9,237 nt of DNA from Aquificaceae bacterium (GCA_015487365.1 WFPT01000080.1:1-9237); one strand, 5' to 3'. Positions 1 through 6,481 are shown, counted from the first letter of the stretch. Translations and numbers: made by a program. Notes: generated from the sequence alone by a model not told the origin.

Positions 1-939
1 GATTATTTCCTCCTTTGAGGGTATGCAGGCCCTTTCTAAGTTCTTGTTGTAGGGTATTGGTAAGTTCTTCCCTCCCAACCTCTTTACCTTTACACCTTCT
101 AACTCCTCAGCTATTAGGGCTAAAACCTCGGAGGCGGGTCCGTATTCAAGGGGAGGCTCTTGGACTACCAAAACCCTTTTAGTCTTTTTTGCACTCTTTA
201 AAATACTTTCTTTGTCCAAGGGCTTTAAACTTACCAGGTCCAAAACCTCCACCAAAACCCCTTCCCTTTCAAACTCTTTTGCAACTTCTAAGGACAAATC
301 CACGTACCTTCCATAGGTTATTATACTTACATCCTTTCCCTCCCTCTTTAAGTGAGCCTTGTTCAGGGGTAGGTAATACTCCTCTTTTGGAACGAAACCC
401 TTTTTAAAGGTTAAAGATATGGGCTCTAAGAATATTACAGGGTTGTCGTCCAAAATGGCGGACTTTAACAAACCCTTTGCATCGTAAGGGGAGGAGGGGC
501 AAACCACCTTAATCCCCGGGACGTTTAAGAGCAAAGGTTCTATACACTGGGAGTGTTGGGATGCAAGTTGTATCCCAACTCCGTTTGGTCCCCTTAAAAC
601 CATTGGGAGTTTTAAAGAGCCACCGGACATAAACCTTAACTTTGCTATGTTATTTACTATCTGGTCAAAGGCGTAGAGGGAAAAGTTAAAGGTCATAAAC
701 TCCACCACTGGCCTTAGACCCATTAAGGCCATGCCTACCGCCATACCCGTAAAGCCGTTTTCACTTATGGGTGTATCTATTACCCTCTCTGGACCAAACT
801 CCGCCAAAAGACCCTCCGTTACCCTAAACTGACCCCCAAAAAAGGCTACGTCCTCACCTAAAACTATTACCGAGTCCTCCCTCCTCATCTCCTCCCTTAA
901 AGCCTCGTTTAGGGCCTGCCAGAACAAAAGCTCCCTCAT
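1..939 (-). CDS. pdhB: 2-oxoacid dehydrogenase E1 component, beta subunit (pyruvate dehydrogenase-like), C-terminus cut by window edge
   Basis: This is the beta subunit of a thiamine-diphosphate-dependent E1 enzyme, which decarboxylates a 2-oxoacid and passes the acyl group to lipoyl-E2. I translated 313 open codons from ATG at 939 to the left edge. Family signatures are VLGEDVAF (about residues 26-33), DTPISENGFTG (55-65, with the conserved Glu that activates ThDP), GLRPVVEFMTFNF (74-86), QLASQHSQCIEPLL (123-136), the C-terminal-domain motif DLVSLKPLDKESI (234-246), VVQEPP (257-262) and PIPY (294-297). Family members are about 325 residues, so only the last few are missing. The start has a strong GGGAGGA Shine-Dalgarno site 6 nt upstream and overlaps the ftsA stop as ATGA. 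The substrate (pyruvate, branched-chain oxoacid or acetoin) cannot be read from the sequence. No E1 alpha precedes it; it could lie beyond the left edge. The symbol is a family-level label. Confidence 0.9.
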   Translation of the reverse strand, partial: MRELLFWQALNEALREEMRREDSVIVLGEDVAFFGGQFRVTEGLLAEFGPERVIDTPISENGFTGMAVGMALMGLRPVVEFMTFNFSLYAFDQIVNNIAKLRFMSGGSLKLPMVLRGPNGVGIQLASQHSQCIEPLLLNVPGIKVVCPSSPYDAKGLLKSAILDDNPVIFLEPISLTFKKGFVPKEEYYLPLNKAHLKREGKDVSIITYGRYVDLSLEVAKEFEREGVLVEVLDLVSLKPLDKESILKSAKKTKRVLVVQEPPLEYGPASEVLALIAEELEGVKVKRLGGKNLPIPYNKNLERACIPSKEEII

Positions 940-2156
940 AATTCTTCCTCCCACATCCTCTTTATGGAGTTTAGCAATTTTTTTAAAAAGCTACCGTTTT
1001 TGGAAGGTTTTTCCTTCCTCACATTCTTAAAGTTTTTAAACATTTTCAGTAGCCCGATAGCGGTGGAAAACTCTGGATTTTTTAGCTCCTCACTGAGTCC
1101 ATAAACCTCCCGTGGTAAGGGTAAGAAGGTGGGTAGGTTGAAGAACCTTTCGCAGAGCTCCCTTATTCCCCTCAGCTTAGAGCCACCCCCAGTTAGAGCT
1201 ACCCCACCTTTAACCTGGTCTAAGTCGTACCCCTTTTCCTGTATTCCCTTAGCTATTTCCTCCAAAATCTCCTCAACCCTAACCTGAATTACGTTAGATA
1301 ACTCCTCCAAGGAAACGTTTTTCCTCCTCTTTCCACTTAAAGTGGTCCCCTCTGAGTTTTTGGTTAGCTCCACCAAGGCGCTCCCATAGTTTTTTTTTAT
1401 TTTTTCAGCCTCTTCAAGGTCCGTCCCCAAGTAGTGCGCTACATCCTTCGTAATGTCTATTCCGCCCAGCTGAACCACTCCACAGAGGGTAGGGCTACCC
1501 TCTAAGAATAGGACGAAGTTTGTTAAGGAGTGTCCAAGGTCTATCAGGAGGAGCCCATCTTCAACGTCCTCGTATTTTAGGAGGGAGTAAAAGTTTGCAA
1601 TTCCCGAAAAGGCCACCCCTAAAACTTCTAAACCCGCATTATTTATGGCCCTCTTAAAGTTTAGGAGGTGAACCTTTGGGACTTTAACTATATGGACCTC
1701 CGCACTCAGCTTTGTTCCCATGAGGCCAACGGGGTTCTTTACCCCCTCCTGGTTGTCCAAAGTGTAGCTCTTTGGTATCTTGTGTATAATCTCGTATTCG
1801 TCATCCCTCGCCCTTAAATTTATCTTTTCCAAAAGTCTGTTTAGGTCCCCTTCGTCTATAACCTTTGGGGTGGTGGATATTAAAACGGATTCCTTTAAGT
1901 TTTCACTCTTTAACTTGGGGTTGGAGAGGGAAACGAAGACCCCATCTACCTTTATACCGCTCATCCTCTCCACCTCCAAAACGCACTCCCTTAAAGTGGA
2001 AGATAGCCTTTCAATATCAGAAATCACCCCCCTGTTCAGCCCCTGAGTTTTCCTCTTAGATTGGGCCAGAATGTAAAGCTCTCCCCTTTCGTCGTATTCT
2101 CCCAAAAGACAGAGGGTTTCACCGTTTCCAACATCCAGAGCGCAAAGTCTTTCCAT
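936..2156 (-). CDS. ftsA: Cell division protein FtsA
   Basis: FtsA is an actin-like ATPase that anchors FtsZ filaments to the inner face of the cytoplasmic membrane. The 406-residue product is normal in length. The phosphate-1 loop is ALDVGNGETL (6-15). The FtsA-specific 1C domain spans roughly 72-160, with IIHKIPKSYTLD and NPVGLMGTKL. The phosphate-2 region LLIDLGHSLTNFVLF (203-217) lacks the common GGGTTD form. The adenosine motif is VALTGGGSKLRGI (319-331). The last 18 or so residues, SFLKKLLNSIKRMWEEEL, form a basic/hydrophobic amphipathic helix like the known FtsA membrane-targeting tail. The 1C domain and this tail separate it from PilM and MreB. The gene starts 5 nt after the dxr stop. 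AGGAG is only 2 nt before the ATG and overlaps the dxr stop codon, which is unusually tight. No ftsZ follows; an E1 beta gene does. An A9 tract occurs at codons 253-256. Confidence 0.93.
   Translation of the reverse strand: MERLCALDVGNGETLCLLGEYDERGELYILAQSKRKTQGLNRGVISDIERLSSTLRECVLEVERMSGIKVDGVFVSLSNPKLKSENLKESVLISTTPKVIDEGDLNRLLEKINLRARDDEYEIIHKIPKSYTLDNQEGVKNPVGLMGTKLSAEVHIVKVPKVHLLNFKRAINNAGLEVLGVAFSGIANFYSLLKYEDVEDGLLLIDLGHSLTNFVLFLEGSPTLCGVVQLGGIDITKDVAHYLGTDLEEAEKIKKNYGSALVELTKNSEGTTLSGKRRKNVSLEELSNVIQVRVEEILEEIAKGIQEKGYDLDQVKGGVALTGGGSKLRGIRELCERFFNLPTFLPLPREVYGLSEELKNPEFSTAIGLLKMFKNFKNVRKEKPSKNGSFLKKLLNSIKRMWEEEL
946..952 (-). promoter_or_regulatory. Shine-Dalgarno site of the E1 beta gene, inside the ftsA coding sequence
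   Basis: GGGAGGA on the minus strand lies 6 nt before the ATG at 939. It sits within the codons for the last residues of FtsA (Met-Trp-Glu-Glu). Together with the ATGA stop/start overlap it suggests coupled translation of the two genes. Confidence 0.75.
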
Positions 2157-2161
2157 AACTC

Positions 2162-3307
2162 CTAACCTTTAATTATACCCACCAGCTCCTTTACCAGCTC
2201 CTTTACCTCTTTAAAGACTTCTAGGGTCCCTTCAAGGTCTAAGTCCCTTTGGTAGGAGACCCTTTTTAGGACCTCCTCTATGAGTTTAAATATCCCGTAA
2301 AAGGAAATTCTGCCCTCTAAAAAGAGTTTTACCGCCTCTTCGTCCGCTGAGACCAAGGCGGGGAGGTAGCTCCCCCCCTTTTTGGCAACCTCCCTGCAAA
2401 GGGCTATGGAGGGAAACTTTTCTTCATCCAAATCTTCAAAGGTTAATTTTCCCATTTCAAGGGGGGAGGGACTTTTAAAGGGGTAGGGCACCCTCTTTGG
2501 GTAAAAGAGGGCGTTCATTATGGGTATCCTCATGTCCGTTTCTGACATGTGCATAAGGTAGGTGGAATCCTTTAATTCCAAGAGGGCGTGGACCTTGCTC
2601 TGAGGGTGTATTACCACCTCAACCTCTTCCAGCTTTAAGTTGAAGAGGACCGTGGCTTCAATCACCTCAAAACCCTTATTCATAAGGGTTGCACTGTCTA
2701 CGGTTATCTTTTTACCCATCTTCCAGGTGGGGTGGTTCAGGGCTTCCTCTGGACTTACGGAGTTTAAGGCTTCCTTTGGGTAGGTTCTAAAAGGTCCCCC
2801 CGATGCGGTAATGTAAACCCTCCTTACCTCCTCCCTTGGAACGAGCTTTAAGAGGAAGAAGAGGGAGCTGTGCTCACTGTCTACCGGTATTACCCTATTT
2901 ACGTTTTCCCTTATAAGTTTTGGGAGGCATATTATGGATTCTTTATTGCTGGCAAGGAGCAACTTACCCCCCTTTAAGGTCAGGTAGGTGGGAAGGAGTC
3001 CGTATATGCTGGAAACGCCGTTTAAAACCTTATCCGAGAGGGCTATAACCTCCTCCAAACTTTCCCTTTCAAAGGGTAGGTGTTTGGTCTCCTTGGGCAG
3101 GGAGTTTAAAAAGCTTTCCTTGGGCCTTTCAACGGTTAAGACGAACTTAGGTCTAAATTCTAAAGCCTGTTTTAAGAGCTCCCCGCTGGCCCTCCTTGCA
3201 GAAAGGCAAAAGACCTCCACCTCCCCCTTAAATTCCCTTACCACCTCTAAGGTTTGCCTTCCGATAGAGCCCGTTGAGCCCAGAAGGGCTAACTTAAACT
3301 TGGGCAC
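2162..3307 (-). CDS. dxr: 1-deoxy-D-xylulose 5-phosphate reductoisomerase
   Basis: Dxr is the cytoplasmic enzyme that converts 1-deoxy-D-xylulose 5-phosphate to 2-C-methyl-D-erythritol 4-phosphate with NADPH, the second step of the MEP isoprenoid pathway. The 381-residue product is full length. The NADPH-binding motif GSTGSIG is at 10-16. LASNKES (118-124) and PVDSEHS (141-147) follow; D143 and E145 match the metal-binding Asp/Glu pair. Next are the loop ASGGPFR (168-174), the block [20 protein letters not shown] (195-214) with the third metal ligand E214, IHPQS (233-237) and SETDMRIPI (255-263). The usual NAANE-type motif reads SADEE here. The start is GTG at 3307, inside the last codons of the upstream phosphorylase gene (14-nt overlap), which suggests coupled translation. 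No other start fits the N-terminal Rossmann strand. The neighbours are not other isoprenoid genes. Confidence 0.96.
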   Translation of the reverse strand: MPKFKLALLGSTGSIGRQTLEVVREFKGEVEVFCLSARRASGELLKQALEFRPKFVLTVERPKESFLNSLPKETKHLPFERESLEEVIALSDKVLNGVSSIYGLLPTYLTLKGGKLLLASNKESIICLPKLIRENVNRVIPVDSEHSSLFFLLKLVPREEVRRVYITASGGPFRTYPKEALNSVSPEEALNHPTWKMGKKITVDSATLMNKGFEVIEATVLFNLKLEEVEVVIHPQSKVHALLELKDSTYLMHMSETDMRIPIMNALFYPKRVPYPFKSPSPLEMGKLTFEDLDEEKFPSIALCREVAKKGGSYLPALVSADEEAVKLFLEGRISFYGIFKLIEEVLKRVSYQRDLDLEGTLEVFKEVKELVKELVGIIKG

Positions 3308-4121
3308 CCTTTAAGACCCCTTTGCAATCGCAGGAAAGCTTTTCCGGAAGGGCCTTTAAAAGTTCCAAGAGGAAGTGGGTTATCTCCTCGTTCTTACTCC
3401 TCATAAGGGTTATCACTTCTTCACTGGTTAGCTTGTAGTTGGCTATACCCGCGGCGGGGTTTGTTACAACGCAAACCCCTAAGTAGCACATACCCAGCTC
3501 CCTTGCAAGGACTATCTCTGGGTATGCGGTCATGCCTACCACCTGAGCTCCCAAGGTTTCAAGCATCCTTATCTCCGCCTTACTTTCAAAGCGGGGTCCT
3601 TGTGTGCAGGCATAAACCCCAACCTCATATTTTAGCTTCTTAGAATCTAAAATTCTCTTGGCAAGGCCCAGCATCTCCTCGCAGTATACTCTGGAAACGT
3701 CTAAATGGACGACCTTCTTGGAGTTAATGAGCTCACAAACTTCATCCTCACCCCTTACCCGTTTGGAAAACCTACCCTCGTAGAAGGTATCCTCCCTCCT
3801 TGTAAAGTTCAAAAAGTCTTCAATAAAGAAGAATTCTCCGGGCTTTAGGCTCCTGTCTATACCCCCTACCGCATAAATTCCCAAAACCCTACTAACTCCA
3901 ACTTCCTTAAAGGCCCAAAGGTTTGCCCTGTAAGGGACTAAGTGGGGTGGGATGTCGTGCTCCCTTCCGTGCCTTGGGAGGAAGGCAAACCTTTTATTGT
4001 TGTGCTCGTATATTAAAATCTCAGAGGATGGCTCCCCAAAGGGAGTGTTTACCTTAACCTCCTCTAAGAGCTTTAACCCCCCTACCGAGTAAAGGCCACT
4101 ACCCCCGAGGACTCCCAGCAT
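3294..4121 (-). CDS. MTAP/PNP-family nucleoside phosphorylase, probably 6-oxopurine specific (methylthioinosine/inosine/guanosine type)
   Basis: This family splits purine (methylthio)nucleosides with phosphate into free base and (methylthio)ribose 1-phosphate. It acts in the cytoplasm in methionine or purine salvage. The 275-residue product shows the phosphate loop GGSGLY (6-11), TPFGEPS (26-32), [20 protein letters not shown] (49-68), [18 protein letters not shown] (170-187), VVGMTAYPE (194-202) and LARELGMCY (205-213). At the base-recognition site it has TNPAAG (220-225) where MTA phosphorylases have TDYD. An Asn there is the PNP/methylthioinosine-phosphorylase form, so the common mtnP label (MTA phosphorylase) may be wrong. 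The C-terminus has a CxC pair, C264 and C266. I chose ATG at 4121, which overlaps the rpmA stop as TGATG; a TTG one codon upstream is possible. No clear Shine-Dalgarno site is seen, so translation is probably coupled to rpmA. Confidence 0.9.
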   Translation of the reverse strand: MLGVLGGSGLYSVGGLKLLEEVKVNTPFGEPSSEILIYEHNNKRFAFLPRHGREHDIPPHLVPYRANLWAFKEVGVSRVLGIYAVGGIDRSLKPGEFFFIEDFLNFTRREDTFYEGRFSKRVRGEDEVCELINSKKVVHLDVSRVYCEEMLGLAKRILDSKKLKYEVGVYACTQGPRFESKAEIRMLETLGAQVVGMTAYPEIVLARELGMCYLGVCVVTNPAAGIANYKLTSEEVITLMRSKNEEITHFLLELLKALPEKLSCDCKGVLKGAQV

Positions 4122-4375
4122 CAACCCACGGGTATGACGCTAACAAACTTTTTATTCCTCCGTCTTTCAAACTTCACATAACCGTCCACCTTGGCAAAGA
4201 GGGTAAAGTCAGAGCCCATACCTACGTTCTGACCCGGGTAAATCTTAGTTCCCCTCTGCCTTACCAAAACGTTCCCAGCCCTTACGAACTGACCGTCAAA
4301 CCTCTTTACCCCTAACCTCTTAGACCTACTATCCCTACCGTTTTTGGTGGAGCCTCCACTTGCCTTTGAAGCCAT
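4121..4375 (-). CDS. rpmA: 50S ribosomal protein L27
   Basis: L27 is a large-subunit protein whose flexible N-terminal tail reaches the peptidyl-transferase centre. The 84-residue product has the family blocks [11 protein letters not shown] (6-16), [29 protein letters not shown] and [15 protein letters not shown]. The length is normal from ATG at 4375. A longer reading frame adds six residues (MLQFYI) from an ATG at 4393, but the L27 tail starts at MASKA, and the extra stretch covers the probable promoter. There is no Shine-Dalgarno site and a -10-like hexamer ends 8 nt before the ATG, so the mRNA may be leaderless. rpmA usually sits with rplU (L21) and obg; here it heads an operon with metabolic and division genes, and holB lies divergently 31 bp away. 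Confidence 0.97.
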   Translation of the reverse strand: MASKASGGSTKNGRDSRSKRLGVKRFDGQFVRAGNVLVRQRGTKIYPGQNVGMGSDFTLFAKVDGYVKFERRRNKKFVSVIPVG

Positions 4376-4383
4376 AATATAAA

Positions 4384-4392
4384 ATTGTAGCA
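4384..4392 (-). promoter_or_regulatory. Putative rpmA operon promoter: extended -10 element
   Basis: The minus strand reads TGCTACAAT, an extended -10 (TGn plus TACAAT). No -35 hexamer is visible at the right distance, but an A8 tract (4405-4398) lies just upstream. The hexamer ends 8 nt before the rpmA ATG, so transcription would begin within about 2 nt of the start codon. It is the only gap in front of the five-gene leftward operon. Confidence 0.5.
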
Positions 4393-4398
4393 TAGAAT
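4393..4398 (+). promoter_or_regulatory. Putative holB -10 element
   Basis: TAGAAT lies 8 nt before the holB ATG, followed by a T8 run (4398-4405) whose first T is the last base of the hexamer. It predicts a start about 2 nt upstream of the ATG. It abuts the opposing rpmA -10 within the 31-bp gap. No Shine-Dalgarno site or convincing -35 is seen. AT-rich sequence makes a chance match possible. Confidence 0.35.
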
Positions 4399-4406
4399 TT
4401 TTTTTA

Positions 4407-5300
4407 ATGGGGGTTAGGGACTTCTTGGAAAAGGCCCAAAGGCTAAACCGTATCCCTAATGCCCTGTTGCTCTACGGGGAGGAGGGTGTGGGTAAGAGCA
4501 CCTTGGCCTTGGAGCTTTCAAGGGGTATTCTCTGTGGAAAGCCCTGGGGTTGCAACAACTGTAAGTCCTGTAAGAGCTTTAACTCCTTCCTAAACAAGCT
4601 TAAAGGGGGCTCCTTGAAGGAAATCAGTTACCTTTCGGAGGAAGGAAAGTTTTTATACCTTATGGGGGAGCACCCAGATTTTATTCTTTTAATACCCGAT
4701 GGGGCCACCTTAAAGATAGAGCAGGTAAGGGCCATGGAGGAGTTTCTGGATTTAAGGCCCGTTTTGAGTAAGAAAAAGGTGGTCCTAATTGAAAAGGGTG
4801 AGAGGATGGAGCCCCCCTCCCAAAACGCCCTCTTAAAGACCTTGGAGGAGCCCCCCTTTAATTCAACGATAATAATAACCACTTCAAGGAGGGAAAACCT
4901 TTTAAAGACAATACAATCAAGGTGCTTTAACCTCTACGTTGAGCCCTTGAAGGTGGAAAAGGTTAAGGAGATTGCCAAAGTCTCCCAGGAGGTGGCTGAG
5001 CTGAGCGGTGGAAGCGTTAGTAGGGCAAAGCTCTTAAAGGAAAGGGAAGAGGTTCTACACCTTGCCAAAAACTTTTTAAACTCTGAGCCCTTTAAAAGGT
5101 ATGAAATATTAAAGGCCGTGGAAGGCAAGGACCTAGAAGACAGGGAGCTCTTTTTATATCTGTTGGAGCTCTTTACCTTAAAGTCTTTAAAGGAGGGAGG
5201 GGAAGACTACGAGGAGGCCTTAAACCTTCTCAACAGAATCGGGGAAAACCTAAGTGCCTTAAAGAGGGGGGTGAAACTATCTTTGTCCCTCTTCCCTTAG
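4407..5300 (+). CDS. holB: DNA polymerase III delta-prime subunit (clamp-loader AAA+ protein)
   Basis: Delta-prime is part of the clamp loader that opens the beta sliding clamp and places it on DNA. The 297-residue product has a P-loop GEEGVGKST (24-32), four cysteines of a zinc module (C43, C49, C52, C55; spacing 5-2-2), [11 protein letters not shown] (88-98), [11 protein letters not shown] (104-114), a Walker-B-like stretch [10 protein letters not shown] (125-134), [11 protein letters not shown] (140-150) and the SRC motif (171-173). SRC and LEEPP are typical of DnaX/HolB clamp-loader subunits, and the short length without a C-terminal extension favours HolB over DnaX. About 25 residues (57-85) lie between the last zinc cysteine and HPDF, where E. 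coli delta-prime has only a few. It starts without a Shine-Dalgarno site and ends in a 4-nt tail-to-tail overlap with the aminotransferase gene. Confidence 0.87.
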   Translation: MGVRDFLEKAQRLNRIPNALLLYGEEGVGKSTLALELSRGILCGKPWGCNNCKSCKSFNSFLNKLKGGSLKEISYLSEEGKFLYLMGEHPDFILLIPDGATLKIEQVRAMEEFLDLRPVLSKKKVVLIEKGERMEPPSQNALLKTLEEPPFNSTIIITTSRRENLLKTIQSRCFNLYVEPLKVEKVKEIAKVSQEVAELSGGSVSRAKLLKEREEVLHLAKNFLNSEPFKRYEILKAVEGKDLEDRELFLYLLELFTLKSLKEGGEDYEEALNLLNRIGENLSALKRGVKLSLSLFP

Positions 5301-6457
5301 AGGTTAGCCTTTATTCTTTCTACCGCCTCCAAGAGCCTTTGGGTTGGGACGGTAAGGGAAATCCTAAAGTATCCTTCCCCCTCCTTTCCAAAACCGCTAC
5401 CGGGCGTGCAAACTATCCCACACTTTTCTATTAAATAGGAAACGAAACCTACCGAATCAAAACCCTTTGGGACCTTCGCCCACAAATAAAAGGTGGTGTT
5501 AGAACGTATAAACTCAATTCCCACCTTCTCCAAGGCTTCCTCCACCGCGAGCCTCCTTTCCTTATAGGTTTCCCTTACCTTTTTAAGGTATTCCTCCCCC
5601 AAGTTTAGGGCGGTTATACCCGCCACCTGGATTGCGTTAAACTGGCCCGAATCTACGTTTGTCTTAACTTTACCCAAGCCCTCTACAAGCTTTGGATTTC
5701 CAACCGCCATACCTATCCTCCAACCCGTCATGTTGTAGGTTTTAGAAAGGGAGTGAAATTCTATGCAAACCTCCTTTGCCCCCTCAACCTGTAAGACGGA
5801 GGGGGGTTTTACCTCCCCAAAGTAAATTTCCGAATAGGCTAAGTCCGAAGCCAAGATTATGTTATACCTCCTGCAAAACTCCACTATCTCCTCAAGCTTT
5901 TGTAAAGTTATGGAAACGGAGGTGGGATTGTTGGGGTAGTTTATCCACAGGATTTTGGTCCTCTTTAAGATTTCCTCGGGAATCTCATTTAAATCGGGCA
6001 AAAAGTAGTTTTCCTCCTTTAAGGGGTAGAAGATGGGCTCACCCCCAGCAAGGGTAGTCCCTATGCTATAAACCGGATAGGCGGGACTGGGACACAGGAC
6101 AAAATCCCCTTCCTCTACGAAGGCCAAGGGTAGGTGCGCTATACCTTCCTTAGAGCCTATTAGGGCTATAACCTCCCTTTCGGGGTCAAGGCTAACTCCA
6201 AAGCGCCTTTTATACCAGTTTGCCACCGCCTCCCTGAATTCCAAAAGCCCTTCGTAGGAGGGATACTTATGATTTTTTGGGTCCTCTAAGGCCCTCTTAC
6301 AGCTTTCTACAACGGGCTCTGGGGTGGGTAGGTCAGGGTCCCCCACCCCAAGGTCTATAACATCCACTCCCTCTTCCAACTTCTCCCTCTTCTTCCTGTC
6401 AAGCTCCGCAAAAAGGTAAGGGGGAAGCTTTTTCAGCCTCTGGGCAAATTCAAACAT
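5297..6457 (-). CDS. dapL: PLP-dependent class I/II aminotransferase, probably LL-diaminopimelate aminotransferase
   Basis: DapL converts tetrahydrodipicolinate to LL-diaminopimelate in one step, supplying lysine and the meso-DAP of peptidoglycan. The 386-residue product is a fold-type I aminotransferase: IDLGVGDPDLPTP (34-46), YPSYEGLLEFREAVANWY (65-82), LIGSKEGIAHLPLAF (99-113), NYPNNPT (173-179), D205 and Y208 for PLP contacts, SLSKTYNMTGWRIG (236-249) with K239 as the PLP lysine, and R365 in YFRISL for substrate carboxylate binding. The SKEGIAH block and the FREAVANWYKRRFGV stretch resemble DapL rather than plain aspartate aminotransferases. This rests on memory of the family, and another aminotransferase substrate is possible. 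It begins at ATG 6457 with a TATAAT hexamer ending 8 nt upstream and no Shine-Dalgarno site, divergent from yvcK. It appears to be a single-gene transcript. Confidence 0.78.
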   Translation of the reverse strand: MFEFAQRLKKLPPYLFAELDRKKREKLEEGVDVIDLGVGDPDLPTPEPVVESCKRALEDPKNHKYPSYEGLLEFREAVANWYKRRFGVSLDPEREVIALIGSKEGIAHLPLAFVEEGDFVLCPSPAYPVYSIGTTLAGGEPIFYPLKEENYFLPDLNEIPEEILKRTKILWINYPNNPTSVSITLQKLEEIVEFCRRYNIILASDLAYSEIYFGEVKPPSVLQVEGAKEVCIEFHSLSKTYNMTGWRIGMAVGNPKLVEGLGKVKTNVDSGQFNAIQVAGITALNLGEEYLKKVRETYKERRLAVEEALEKVGIEFIRSNTTFYLWAKVPKGFDSVGFVSYLIEKCGIVCTPGSGFGKEGEGYFRISLTVPTQRLLEAVERIKANL

Positions 6458-6465
6458 AGGTTAGT

Positions 6466-6471
6466 ATTATA
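6466..6471 (-). promoter_or_regulatory. Putative dapL -10 element (consensus TATAAT)
   Basis: The minus strand has a perfect TATAAT that ends 8 nt before the dapL start codon, predicting a transcript with a leader of about 2 nt. No good -35 hexamer is visible. It shares two bases with the opposing yvcK -10 hexamer, so two polymerases could not occupy both promoters at once. Confidence 0.55.
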
Positions 6472-6475
6472 CAAT
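6470..6475 (+). promoter_or_regulatory. Putative yvcK-nadB -10 element
   Basis: TACAAT ends 6 nt before the yvcK ATG at 6482. Usual spacing would place the transcription start on or next to the A of the ATG. An alternative TATTAT (6465-6470) would give a leader of about 5 nt. No Shine-Dalgarno site fits in the 24-bp gap. Confidence 0.45.
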
Positions 6476-6481
6476 TTTTGT

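Noticed and set aside
189..407. A 72-codon plus-strand proline-rich reading frame
   Set aside because: It lies antisense to the well-supported E1 beta gene. Its Pro/Leu richness is what the complement of purine-rich codons gives.
936..2156. PilM or MreB as an alternative for the actin-like protein
   Set aside because: The 1C-domain blocks and C-terminal amphipathic tail are FtsA features, and no pilN/pilO genes follow.
4122..4124. TTG as the start of the nucleoside phosphorylase
   Set aside because: An ATG is the very next codon and gives the expected short lead into GGSGLY. TTG cannot be fully excluded.
4376..4393. Upstream ATG adding six residues to L27
   Set aside because: L27 has a defined N-terminus at MASKA, and the extra codons overlap the probable promoter.
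4407..5300. DnaX (tau/gamma) as an alternative for the clamp-loader protein
   Set aside because: It is short, lacks the long C-terminal domains, and has the degenerate Walker B region expected of delta-prime.
5776..6057. A 93-codon plus-strand reading frame
   Set aside because: It is antisense to dapL across the NYPNNPT region and has the Pro/Arg/Ser bias of a shadow frame.
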